A stretch of DNA of 38,176 nucleotides, from the NCBI GenBank assembly GCA_027011835.1, contig JALUZN010000088.1:1-38176 (forward strand), written 5' to 3'. Positions 1 through 7,625 of this stretch are shown piece after piece. Below the pieces are notes generated by a model, which did not search any database, had not been told where the DNA came from, and worked only from the letters and a program-made list of their open reading frames with translations. Numbering within the stretch: position 1 is the stretch's first letter; each line of letters starts with the position of its first letter. This DNA comes from Draconibacterium sp. (lineage in GTDB: Bacteria > Bacteroidota > Bacteroidia > Bacteroidales > Prolixibacteraceae). Position numbers and translations under genes: made by a program.

Positions 1-57
1 ACCGTCAACATTCCAGAAATGGCAAATGTTGGCGGTTATTTAATTAAAGACGGTTGA
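1..57 (+). CDS. C-terminal end of an unidentified protein (partial)
   Basis: Frame 1 is open from the window edge to a TGA at 55-57 and encodes 18 residues ending in GGYLIKDG. The stretch is too short to assign to a family. It ends 15 bases before the trigger factor ATG, with no terminator between them, so tig may be read through from this gene and the tig promoter may lie outside the window. That the frame is coding is inferred only from its position and orientation. Confidence 0.45.
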   Translation, partial: TVNIPEMANVGGYLIKDG

Positions 58-72
58 ATAAAAAATATCATC

Positions 73-1425
73 ATGAACATTAGCAAAGAAAATATCGACG
101 ATGTAAATGCGGTAATTAAAGTGCTTATCGAAAAATCTGACTACGAAAAAGAGGTAGCAGGAAAACTTAAAGAGTATCGTCAACAAGCCTCTATTCCGGG
201 GTTCAGACCTGGAAAAGCTCCGGCAGGACTTATTAAAAAACGCTATGGAACAGCCGTTTTAGTTGATGAAGTGAATAAAATTCTTTCAAAAAAATTATCA
301 CAATATCTTGTTGAAGAAAAACTGAATATTTTGGGAGAACCTCTTCCGAACGAAGAACAACAAAAAGCGATTGACTGGGAAAAAGATGATAATTTCGAGT
401 TTGTTTTCGATATTGCTCTGGCTCCCGAAATTAACGTTTCGCTCGATAAAAGAAGCAAATACAATTATTACAAAATAGCTGTTTCCGACGAAATGATTGA
501 CAAGCAGGTTGAGAACGCTGCCATGCAACTGGGGCAAAATGTTCCGACTGATGTTGCCGTTGAAAACAGCACCGTTCGCGGAAATTTTGTACAGCTCGAT
601 GCCGAAGGAAATGAAGTTGAAAACGGAATTAAACCCGAGAATGTAGCTGTTGCCGTTGATATGATTAAAGACGAAGAGATTAAAAAATCGTTTATTGGTT
701 GTAAAAAAGACGACATCATTATTTTCGACCCCGTAAAAGCGTTCGAAAACAGAGTTGAGATTAGCCATATGTTAAATATTTCGAAAGAAGAAGCCGAAGT
801 ATTAAACAGCGAATTTAGGTTTACTGTTACCGAAATCCTTCAATTCGAAAAAGCAGAATTGAACGAAGAGCTTTTCAAAAAACTGTATGGCGAAGAGACC
901 GACATAAAAACAATGGACGATTTCAGAGCAAAAGTAAAAGATGAAATTGCTGCCGGATTGGTACAATCATCTGACTACAAATTTGCTATCGATGCCCGCG
1001 ATACTCTGGTTGAAAAAAGTAAGATGAAATTACCCGAAGCATTTCTGAAACGTTGGTTAATTGCAGTAAACAAAGAGTTAACCGTTGAGCAGGTTGAAAG
1101 CGAATTCGATGCTTTTATTAAAGACCTCGAATGGCAACTTATTAAAGATAAAATTGGAGAAGAAAACGATATAAAAGTTACTCCGGAAGAGGCCAACGAT
1201 TTTGCAAAACAGATGGCCCGGGCACAATACAACCAATACGGAATTTACGATATTCCCGACGAACAACTCGAATCGTTTGCTAAAATGCTGATAGAGAAAC
1301 CGGAAGACAAAGAACGTATTTACAAGAAGCTTTTCGAAGATAAAGTAGTTTCTGTTGTAAAAGAGAAAGTGTCTATTCAGGAAAAAGAGATAAGTCAGAA
1401 AGAGTTCGACGAAATGATGAAGTAA
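73..1425 (+). CDS. tig: Trigger factor (ribosome-associated chaperone)
   Basis: At 450 residues this is the normal length for trigger factor, which binds ribosomal protein L23 at the tunnel exit and shields nascent chains. The ribosome-binding signature GFRPGKAP is clear at residues 43-50. It is followed by a diverged FKBP-like central region (about 150-250) and a charged, helical C-terminal chaperone region. The PPIase part is poorly conserved at sequence level, as is common for Bacteroidota Tig, so prolyl isomerase activity is uncertain. The order tig-clpP-clpX matches the widespread bacterial arrangement. The ATG at 73 is chosen because homologues begin close to this MNI start. A hairpin with a T-run follows the stop. 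Confidence 0.95.
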   Translation: MNISKENIDDVNAVIKVLIEKSDYEKEVAGKLKEYRQQASIPGFRPGKAPAGLIKKRYGTAVLVDEVNKILSKKLSQYLVEEKLNILGEPLPNEEQQKAIDWEKDDNFEFVFDIALAPEINVSLDKRSKYNYYKIAVSDEMIDKQVENAAMQLGQNVPTDVAVENSTVRGNFVQLDAEGNEVENGIKPENVAVAVDMIKDEEIKKSFIGCKKDDIIIFDPVKAFENRVEISHMLNISKEEAEVLNSEFRFTVTEILQFEKAELNEELFKKLYGEETDIKTMDDFRAKVKDEIAAGLVQSSDYKFAIDARDTLVEKSKMKLPEAFLKRWLIAVNKELTVEQVESEFDAFIKDLEWQLIKDKIGEENDIKVTPEEANDFAKQMARAQYNQYGIYDIPDEQLESFAKMLIEKPEDKERIYKKLFEDKVVSVVKEKVSIQEKEISQKEFDEMMK

Positions 1426-1476
1426 ACTCTTTCGAAAAGAAATATTTTGCTGAAAGAATCAGCAAGCAACTTTTTT

Positions 1477-1526
1477 GTAACTTTGTAATTCGTTTTTTAA
1501 CGAAATTTGCAAAGTTACTTTTTTTT
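1477..1526 (+). terminator. Imperfect hairpin plus T8 between tig and clpP
   Basis: The outer arms gtaactttg (1477-1485) and caaagttac (1510-1518) are exact inverse complements. An inner imperfect pairing (attcg against cgaaat) closes the loop, and eight T residues follow (1519-1526). It lies about 50 bases after the tig stop and ends 20 bases before the clpP ATG. The stem is A/T-rich, so termination is probably partial. Confidence 0.5.
1478..1485 (+). promoter_or_regulatory. clpP: Possible -7 element for clpPX, inside the terminator stem
   Basis: TAACTTTG fits the Bacteroidota -7 consensus TAnnTTTG. No convincing TTTG is present at the usual 19-21 base distance upstream, so the call is weak. 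A start just downstream would begin the transcript in the hairpin loop, so clpP mRNA initiated here would lack the left arm and escape the terminator. Confidence 0.3.
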
Positions 1527-1546
1527 AAAGTCAAAAAGTTATTACA

Positions 1547-2224
1547 ATGGAGAACAACAACGAATTTAGTAAATATGCAGTTAAGCACGCAGGCATCAGT
1601 AGTATAACAATGGACCGGTATACATCGGTTTACGGAAACTATATTTCGCCAACCATTATTGAAGAACGCCAGTTGAACGTAGCTTCTATGGATGTTTTTT
1701 CGCGATTAATGATGGACCGGATTATTTTTCTCGGTGTACCAATCGACGACACCGTTGCCAATATTATTCAGGCACAGTTACTTTTCCTGGAATCGACCGA
1801 CCCCACAAAAGAGATTCAAATCTATTTTAATTCTCCGGGAGGCTCGGTGCATGCAGGATTGGGAATATACGACACCATGCAATATATAACTGCCGATGTA
1901 GCAACAATTTGCACCGGAATGGCCGCATCAATGGCCGCAGTACTTTTAACCGCCGGAACAAAGGGAAAACGTTCGGCACTGAGACACTCGAGAGTAATGA
2001 TTCATCAACCGATGGGTGGCGCTCAGGGACAAGCATCTGATATTGAAATAACAGCCCGCGAGATTAAAAAAATTAAAGACGAACTTTACGCAATTATTGC
2101 TGATCACTCGGGGCAACCAATCGAACAAATTGAAAAAGATTCGGATCGCGACTACTGGATGACCTCGGAAGAGGCAGTAAAATATGGAATGATTGATGAA
2201 ATATTAGTTCGTAATAAAAAGTAA
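1547..2224 (+). CDS. clpP: ATP-dependent Clp protease proteolytic subunit
   Basis: This is the serine peptidase (S14) that forms the double-heptamer chamber degrading proteins unfolded by ClpX. The catalytic triad is visible: Ser128 in GMAASMAA, His153 in VMIHQP and Asp202 in SDRDYW, with the same 25 and 49 residue spacings as in the E. coli enzyme. SPGG at 96-99 supplies the oxyanion region. At 225 residues it has an N-terminal extension of about 17 residues relative to E. coli ClpP, probably removed by self-processing. The gene overlaps clpX by one base (TAATG), indicating co-translation. Confidence 0.97.
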   Translation: MENNNEFSKYAVKHAGISSITMDRYTSVYGNYISPTIIEERQLNVASMDVFSRLMMDRIIFLGVPIDDTVANIIQAQLLFLESTDPTKEIQIYFNSPGGSVHAGLGIYDTMQYITADVATICTGMAASMAAVLLTAGTKGKRSALRHSRVMIHQPMGGAQGQASDIEITAREIKKIKDELYAIIADHSGQPIEQIEKDSDRDYWMTSEEAVKYGMIDEILVRNKK

Positions 2225-3456
2225 TGGCAAAAAAGATTAACACCGATAAATGTTCGTTTTGCGGGCGCGAGAGAAAAGAGGTTGACCTCTTAATTGCCGG
2301 AATTAGCGGGCACATCTGCGACCGGTGTGCCGAGCAGGCTCACTCTATTATTCTCGAAGAGATAAAAAAAGAGAGCTCGTTCGACCTCAATTCGGTTAAA
2401 CTTTTAAAACCCCGCGAAATAAAAGAATTTGTCGATCAATATGTTATCGGACAAGATAAGGCGAAAAGAGTTTTAGCCGTTTCGGTTTACAACCACTACA
2501 AACGACTTACTCAACGTATCGACGACGACGAAACCGAAATAGAAAAATCGAACATTATTTTGGTAGGAGAAACCGGAACCGGAAAAACATTGCTGGCACG
2601 AACAATTGCCCGTATGTTACACGTTCCGTTTACCATTGTCGATGCAACAGTACTAACCGAAGCCGGTTATGTTGGCGAAGATATAGAGAGTTTATTAACC
2701 CGGTTGTTGCAAGCTGCCGACTACGACGTGGAAGCGGCGCAACGGGGAATTGTATTTATCGACGAGATTGACAAAATTGCCCGTAAAAGCGATAACCCGT
2801 CAATTACGCGCGATGTTTCGGGCGAAGGCGTTCAACAAGGACTGCTAAAACTATTAGAGGGAGCAATTGTAAATGTTCCTCCACAGGGTGGACGAAAACA
2901 TCCGGAGCAAAAACTTATTCCGGTCGATACAAAAAACATCCTCTTTATTGCAGGAGGTGCTTTCGATGGAATTGAACGGAAAATAGCAAACCGTTTAAAT
3001 ACAAAAGTTATTGGATACAGCGCAGCAAAAGAGGCCGACCGTATTGAACGAGAAAATCTTTTGCAATATATCTCTCCTCAGGATTTAAAATCGTTCGGAC
3101 TAATTCCCGAAATTATTGGCCGGTTGCCTGTGCTTGCTTACCTCGACCCGCTTGACGAAAAAGTTTTGCGTAACATCTTAACTGAGCCTAAAAACTCAGT
3201 AATCAGACAATATAAAAAATTGTTTAAAATTGATGGAATTAATCTCGAATTCGAAGAAGATGCGCTGCAATATATAGTTGACAAAGCAATTGAATTTAAA
3301 TTGGGAGCCCGAGGATTACGGTCTATTTGCGAAAGCATAATGAACGATGCAATGTTTGACGCTCCGTCCGAAAAAATAGACAGTTTATTTATCTCGAAAG
3401 AGTATGCTGAGGGGAAAATAGACAGGTCAATAATTAAGCGACTTAAAGCAAGTTAA
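2224..3456 (+). CDS. clpX: ATP-dependent Clp protease ATPase subunit ClpX
   Basis: AAA+ unfoldase that recognises tagged substrates and threads them into ClpP. The N-terminal zinc-binding domain has Cys10, Cys13, Cys32 and Cys35. Walker A is GETGTGKT at 115-122, with Glu where many ClpX proteins have Pro, and Walker B is VFIDEID. The ClpP-docking loop reads VIGYSA, so the canonical Ile-Gly-Phe tripeptide is Ile-Gly-Tyr here, a conservative aromatic swap. The length of 410 residues is normal. The start shares its A with the clpP stop, and a strong terminator follows 8 bases after the stop. Confidence 0.97.
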   Translation: MAKKINTDKCSFCGRERKEVDLLIAGISGHICDRCAEQAHSIILEEIKKESSFDLNSVKLLKPREIKEFVDQYVIGQDKAKRVLAVSVYNHYKRLTQRIDDDETEIEKSNIILVGETGTGKTLLARTIARMLHVPFTIVDATVLTEAGYVGEDIESLLTRLLQAADYDVEAAQRGIVFIDEIDKIARKSDNPSITRDVSGEGVQQGLLKLLEGAIVNVPPQGGRKHPEQKLIPVDTKNILFIAGGAFDGIERKIANRLNTKVIGYSAAKEADRIERENLLQYISPQDLKSFGLIPEIIGRLPVLAYLDPLDEKVLRNILTEPKNSVIRQYKKLFKIDGINLEFEEDALQYIVDKAIEFKLGARGLRSICESIMNDAMFDAPSEKIDSLFISKEYAEGKIDRSIIKRLKAS

Positions 3457-3464
3457 CAATATAG

Positions 3465-3491
3465 ATACCGGATTTTGTCCGGTATTTTTTT
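3465..3491 (+). terminator. Rho-independent terminator of clpPX
   Basis: A perfect 8-base stem, ataccgga (3465-3472) with tccggtat (3478-3485), a 5-base loop and a run of seven T residues to 3491. It starts 8 bases after the clpX stop and isolates clpPX from the fucosidase gene. Confidence 0.85.
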
Positions 3492-3516
3492 ATCATGAAA
3501 AAAACAAAACTTTATT

Positions 3517-4560
3517 ATGAAAAAAACGATATTTCTGGCCCTGTTTTTATCTTTTAGTTTATCACTGTTTGCTCAAATAGATGTTCTGAATGAATCGAAA
3601 AGCGATTTCGATAACCGAATGCAATGGTTTACCGATGCAAAATACGGAATGTTTATCCATTTCGGGTTGTACAGCCAGTTGGCAGGCGAGTGGAAAGGGA
3701 AAAACTACGACGGTTACGCCGAATGGATAGAAGCAAATGCCGACATCCCCTCGCAGGTTTATGCCATGCTTACAGCAACTTTTAATCCCGTAAATTTCGA
3801 TGCCGATTTTATTGCAAAAACCGCAAAAGAGGCCGGAATGAAATACATTGTTATAACTACAAAACACCACGAAGGCTTTTGTTTATGGGACAGCAAATAC
3901 ACTACTTTTGATGTTGCCAGCACACCATTTAAAGGACGCGATATTCTTGCCGAATTAAGTGCAGCATGTAAAAAATACGATTTGCATTTCGGGACATATT
4001 ATAGTATTATCGACTGGCATCACCCATCGCAAGAACGTAATATAGACGGAGATGACCTTTGGGGACACTGGGGAAATATTCGAATGAAATCGGGGAAAAA
4101 GGCAGAGTATATTGCTTACATGAAAAACCAGATTAAAGAGCTGATTGAAAATTACGATACCGATATTCTCTGGTTCGACGGTGATTGGGTTTATTGGTGG
4201 GACATGGCCTCGGGCGAAGATTTATACCAGTATATTCGCAAATTAAAACCCAGTATTATTATAAACAACAGGGTTGCAAAACGTGCAATTTTCAAAAAAG
4301 ATTTTGGTACTCCCGAACAGGAACATCTCTCGGATGCGGTAGAGTATGATTGGGAAGCCTGCTACACAATGAATAATTCGTGGGGATTTAAAAAGAGCGA
4401 TACCGATTGGAAAGATGCTGATACAGTTTATAATAAACTGAAAGAGATTAACTCGAATGGTGGAAATTTATTGTTGAATATTGGACCAAAAGGCGATGGC
4501 TCGGTTCCCGAAGAGTCGGTAAAAATTTTATTGGAAGTTGGAAAGAAATTAAAGAAATAG
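3517..4560 (+). CDS. Secreted alpha-L-fucosidase, glycoside hydrolase family 29
   Basis: Retaining alpha-L-fucosidase releasing fucose from fucosylated glycans. A signal peptide spans residues 1-19 (cleavage likely LFA-Q), so it is exported, probably to the periplasm. The TIM-barrel fold of GH29 is evident from KYGMFIHFG (42-50), KYIVITTKHHEGFCLWDS (109-126) and ILWFDGDW (217-224). Asp221 corresponds to the catalytic nucleophile of the W-x-D motif. At 347 residues the protein is shorter than typical GH29 enzymes and ends right after the barrel at NLLLNIGPKGDG, so the C-terminal beta-sandwich is missing. No SusC/D or sulfatase neighbours are present. Substrate linkage cannot be read from sequence. 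Confidence 0.9.
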   Translation: MKKTIFLALFLSFSLSLFAQIDVLNESKSDFDNRMQWFTDAKYGMFIHFGLYSQLAGEWKGKNYDGYAEWIEANADIPSQVYAMLTATFNPVNFDADFIAKTAKEAGMKYIVITTKHHEGFCLWDSKYTTFDVASTPFKGRDILAELSAACKKYDLHFGTYYSIIDWHHPSQERNIDGDDLWGHWGNIRMKSGKKAEYIAYMKNQIKELIENYDTDILWFDGDWVYWWDMASGEDLYQYIRKLKPSIIINNRVAKRAIFKKDFGTPEQEHLSDAVEYDWEACYTMNNSWGFKKSDTDWKDADTVYNKLKEINSNGGNLLLNIGPKGDGSVPEESVKILLEVGKKLKK

Positions 4561-4612
4561 AGATTTTAACGGCTCACTTCATAGGGATTTTTAGCAGTAG
4601 AGATAAAAACAC

Positions 4613-4651
4613 AAAAATGGGTAAATTCAATAATTGGATTTACCCATTTTT
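4613..4651. terminator. Strong bidirectional terminator after the fucosidase gene
   Basis: A perfect 14-base stem, aaaaatgggtaaat (4613-4626) and atttacccattttt (4638-4651), with an 11-base loop. Its A and T ends give a U-run on either strand. It is 53 bases after the fucosidase stop and could also end transcripts arriving from the DUF4837 gene on the minus strand. Confidence 0.85.
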
Positions 4652-4865
4652 ATGTTTGGGTTGTTTCCGATTCAGATTTCGGCTGTTTTGGTGTGGCAAA
4701 GTTGACCAAACAGGACATATTTTTCCTATCTGTTTGAAGGTTTTAAGCAGATTTTAATTTTTTATGCTGACACTATCCCAGAAAGTGAGTAAAGTGTATT
4801 TTAATCAACTTTGGAGTTGGTGAAATTTTTAAAAGGCTAATTATGAGATGTATACACTTTGCGAA
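4652..4865. other. Non-coding gap with a possible insertion-sequence remnant
   Basis: No gene is recognisable here. The stretch at about 4769-4798 (gacactatcccagaaagtga and the following bases) resembles, from memory, the terminal inverted repeat of IS256-family elements in Bacteroidota. There is no transposase. A second inverted pair, caaacag (about 4711) with ctgtttg (about 4730), could form a small hairpin. The IS relationship is tentative. Confidence 0.3.
4791..4860. repeat. 9-base inverted repeat bounding a 70-base segment
   Basis: aaagtgtat (4791-4799) and atacacttt (4852-4860) are exact inverse complements. The left arm continues the IS-like terminal sequence, and the right arm ends 5 bases before the stop of the DUF4837 gene. 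The arrangement could be an internally deleted element, but 9 bases in A/T-rich DNA may also be chance. Confidence 0.35.
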
Positions 4866-5903
4866 TTAGTTCCCCATTTTTATCTGACTGCTGATTTTAT
4901 CGTTTTTTGCCTGATGGTTCATTTTCAGCGTATAAATCATTGCTTCAACCTGGCGCAACAAATTGCGTTTGTCTTTGCTTGGCGCATAAATATAGCCAAA
5001 GGCAACTACTACCCGTTGGTTGGTTGCATCGAGTTCGGCAAGTTCGATGTAGGGACCACCCATAAAATCGTTTTGTACCCGCCACAATCCACGCATTTCT
5101 GATGCGTAATTTTTGTTGTGCTCAAAAATGTTAAATGTCTGTTTAACTCTTTTTTCGGTGGTCATATAACTCCCTTTTGTTGGCCCGGGAACATCTTTCC
5201 GTAAAACACTATCGCGGTAGTGTACTAAATAATCGACCGTAAAAATGCTGTCGGAAGCATACGGAATTGTATATAATATTATGCCTTGCGAAATTTCGGG
5301 AGTTTCGTATCTGAACCAGATAAAGTTCTTTTTTTGCTCGCTAATAACAAAGCCCGGAGGTACATGCATGGTAACCCCAAAATCTTTTTTCAGTACGTTA
5401 TAAACCGATTTCTCGTAGAACTTTTTATAATTCATTGTAAATCGTTCTTTTTCGGCTGCAAGAAAGTACGATAATATTTTATTGCTGTTTTTATTAAATA
5501 GTTCAATAAATCTTTTTGGAGTTTTTGCCTTTATCTGTACTGTTGCCTGCGGATATGCCCAAACATCGTCGGTAAACGAAATGCCTTCTTTTTTTACATT
5601 CTCCGAGATACTGGTTTGAATAATGTTTCGTGTGCTCTTGAAAATACTTTTAAATGCAGCATTCGGAACATGAATTAAATCGAAAACGGGTTCGTCTTGT
5701 GGCAGACCCACATGCGACTGTGCCAGTGTTTCGCGAATTGTTTTTCCCGGCGTGCCTTCCCACAATTCATCGGAAATTACAACAACTAACTCTCCCGATT
5801 TCCCGGTAATGTTTTTATGAATGGTTTTCCCGTCGTTTTTACACGATTGTAAACTTATTACAGTGAGAACCAGTAAAAACAGAACAATGATTTGTGTGCG
5901 CAT
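4866..5903 (-). CDS. DUF4837 family lipoprotein
   Basis: A 345-residue protein with a lipoprotein signal peptide ending in LQSC, with the lipidated Cys at residue 21 from the chosen start. The body resembles DUF4837, a family of Bacteroidota envelope lipoproteins without known function; the segment RGLWRVQNDFMGGPYIEL near the C-terminus is the recognisable family feature. A longer reading begins at a TTG three codons upstream (5912), but that TTG lies inside a TAAATTTG promoter-like element, so the ATG at 5903 is preferred. It stands apart from the upstream tatA operon because a terminator separates them. Confidence 0.8.
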   Translation of the reverse strand: MRTQIIVLFLLVLTVISLQSCKNDGKTIHKNITGKSGELVVVISDELWEGTPGKTIRETLAQSHVGLPQDEPVFDLIHVPNAAFKSIFKSTRNIIQTSISENVKKEGISFTDDVWAYPQATVQIKAKTPKRFIELFNKNSNKILSYFLAAEKERFTMNYKKFYEKSVYNVLKKDFGVTMHVPPGFVISEQKKNFIWFRYETPEISQGIILYTIPYASDSIFTVDYLVHYRDSVLRKDVPGPTKGSYMTTEKRVKQTFNIFEHNKNYASEMRGLWRVQNDFMGGPYIELAELDATNQRVVVAFGYIYAPSKDKRNLLRQVEAMIYTLKMNHQAKNDKISSQIKMGN

Positions 5904-5909
5904 TTTATT

Positions 5910-5944
5910 CAAATTTAAGGTTTAATACAACTGCCTTTATCAAA
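5910..5944 (-). promoter_or_regulatory. Possible promoter of the DUF4837 gene
   Basis: Read on the minus strand, TTTG (5944-5941) is followed after 23 bases by TAAATTTG (5917-5910), an exact match to TAnnTTTG. The spacer is a little longer than the usual 19-21. Transcription would start almost at the ATG at 5903, implying a very short or leaderless mRNA. Confidence 0.35.
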
Positions 5945-5970
5945 AACCTTACCAGTATTGAAAATGGCAT

Positions 5971-6017
5971 AAAAAAATCCCGATTCTGAAAAAGTTTCAG
6001 AAGCGGGATTCTTTTTT
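5971..6017. terminator. Bidirectional terminator after tatA
   Basis: ttctgaaa (5984-5991) pairs with tttcagaa (5995-6002). After one mismatch the stem continues with aatcccg (5976-5982) and cgggatt (6004-6010). The flanks are A7 on the left and T6 on the right. On the minus strand it starts about 20 bases after the tatA stop, ending the M23-dxr-rseP-tatA transcript. Confidence 0.85.
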
Positions 6018-6032
6018 ATAGGTTACCGACAA

Positions 6033-6233
6033 TTAACTGTCAATTTTTTCAGTCTTCGAGTTGCTTTTTTCAGGTTCATCTTCTTTTGTCGCATTTTTAA
6101 ACTCTTTCATTCCCTTTCCGAGGCCTTTCATAAGCTCCGGAATTTTACGTCCGCCAAAAAGTAAAAGAACAATTATAAGTATTATTATTACTTCTTGTGG
6201 TCCTACAAATCCTGCTATTATAAATAAATTCAT
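6033..6233 (-). CDS. tatA: Twin-arginine translocase subunit TatA/E
   Basis: A 66-residue protein with one N-terminal membrane helix (about residues 13-27), then the hinge FGGRKIPELMKG, an amphipathic helix (GLGKGMKEFKNA) and a polar charged tail, the standard TatA layout. TatA oligomerises to form the passage for folded proteins exported by TatBC. No tatC is in the window. It is 45 bases downstream of rseP and ends the envelope operon. It could equally be called TatE; the sequence does not distinguish them. Confidence 0.9.
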   Translation of the reverse strand: MNLFIIAGFVGPQEVIIILIIVLLLFGGRKIPELMKGLGKGMKEFKNATKEDEPEKSNSKTEKIDS

Positions 6234-6278
6234 ATCAAAAAAGATAAAATTGGTTTTCTACAAAAATAGAACTTTTTT

Positions 6279-7616
6279 TTAAAAAGTTCCGTTAATAATT
6301 TTTATTATATCGTTTGCGTTTGCATAAAGTACCAAAGCTAACAATAAAATCATTCCGGCAATTTGTGCATACTCTAAAAATTTCTCATTTGGTTTTCTAC
6401 CGGTTATCATTTCTCCCAGCAAAAACATTACATGTCCTCCATCTAATGCCGGAATAGGCAGCAGGTTCATAATGGCCAGAATAATAGAAATAAATGCAGT
6501 CATATTCCAAAACGAGTACCAGTCCCAGTTTCCCGGGAAAATATTCCCAATGGTTGCAAAACCTCCCAACGACTCGTATCCCTTTGTTTTTTTGTTAAAT
6601 ATTAGTTTAAACTGTTTCAGGTAATCTTTTGTTGTTTGAACGCCGCGGTTTATTCCGGCCGGTATAGAAGCAAAGAACCCATATTTTATTGTTTTGAGTT
6701 TAAAAACTTCGGGGGTGTTAAAAACCGGATAAAACCCGATTTTGCCATCTTCGCCAACGGTAACTTTTTTTGTTATTAAACTACCGTTTCGCTCGAGTTG
6801 CATCTCAATCTCTTTCCCTTTTTTTGAATTGAGATAGTGCGAGAACTCATCGTAATAGTCGAATGATTGACCATCTACTTTTTTCAGAATATCGCCTTTT
6901 GTTAACCCTGCAACATTTGCAGGCGAGTCTTTTATTACTTTACCAACACTGTGGTTGAATGGGAATCGCGGATTAATAATCGATTTACTTTTCAGTAAAA
7001 GCGCCAAATCTTCGTCGCTTATATTAATATCTACTTTTTCTCCGTTTCGCTCAACTTGTACGGTTTTTACATTGTCTAAAACAATGGTTGGAACAATTTT
7101 ATTAAAGTTCTCGATATACTTATTGTCAACCGTTAAAATTTTATCTCCATTTTGAAATCCGATTTTTTCTCCGACTTCATTTACCTCAATCCCGAATTTT
7201 GCATTCTCGGTGGGCAGGTACGATTCGCCCCAGGCGTACAAAATACCGATGTAAATAACCAGTGCAGTTATAAAATTCATAATTACCCCGCCAAGCATAA
7301 TCAAGAGTCGCTGCCACGTTTTCTTCGAACGAAATTCCCAGGGTTGTGGCGGTAGTTTCATTGCCTCTTTGTCCATCGACTCGTCTATCATTCCTGAGAT
7401 TTTCACAAATCCTCCCAGTGGCAGCCAGCCAATTCCGTATTCGGTATCGCCTTTTTTAATTTTGAAAAGCGAAAACCAGGGATTAAAAAACAGGTAAAAT
7501 TTTTCGACCCGGGTTTTAAACAGGCGGGCAAACATAAAGTGCCCAAATTCGTGCAGTACAACTAATAACGAAAGGCTTAAAAGCAGTTGTGCTGTTTTTA
7601 TTAGTATCGTTTCCAT
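6279..7616 (-). CDS. rseP: RIP metalloprotease RseP (site-2 protease)
   Basis: Intramembrane zinc metalloprotease (M50) that clips membrane-anchored anti-sigma factors and remnant signal peptides. HEFGH at residues 22-26 supplies two zinc ligands and the catalytic Glu. The third ligand is Asp392 in NLLPIPALDGGH near the C-terminus. Two PDZ-like stretches lie between: a degenerate one (about 125-195) and a clearer one around SPANVAGLTKGDILKKVDG. Four membrane segments are expected. The start is 9 bases after the dxr stop, so the two are co-transcribed, a pairing common in bacteria. The 445-residue length is normal. Confidence 0.95.
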   Translation of the reverse strand: METILIKTAQLLLSLSLLVVLHEFGHFMFARLFKTRVEKFYLFFNPWFSLFKIKKGDTEYGIGWLPLGGFVKISGMIDESMDKEAMKLPPQPWEFRSKKTWQRLLIMLGGVIMNFITALVIYIGILYAWGESYLPTENAKFGIEVNEVGEKIGFQNGDKILTVDNKYIENFNKIVPTIVLDNVKTVQVERNGEKVDINISDEDLALLLKSKSIINPRFPFNHSVGKVIKDSPANVAGLTKGDILKKVDGQSFDYYDEFSHYLNSKKGKEIEMQLERNGSLITKKVTVGEDGKIGFYPVFNTPEVFKLKTIKYGFFASIPAGINRGVQTTKDYLKQFKLIFNKKTKGYESLGGFATIGNIFPGNWDWYSFWNMTAFISIILAIMNLLPIPALDGGHVMFLLGEMITGRKPNEKFLEYAQIAGMILLLALVLYANANDIIKIINGTF

Positions 7617-7625
7617 TAATTTTTT

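Noticed and set aside
298..768. Antisense open frames inside tig and other genes (for example 298-768, 4848-5102, 13485-13817, 26836-27222)
   Set aside because: They are reverse-frame shadows of conserved genes, with low-complexity translations and no start-region signals.
3495..3557. Small 20-codon frame starting at 3495 ahead of the fucosidase gene
   Set aside because: It arises from a repeated atgaaaaaaac (3495 and 3517) and overlaps the fucosidase start out of frame; nothing indicates that it is translated.
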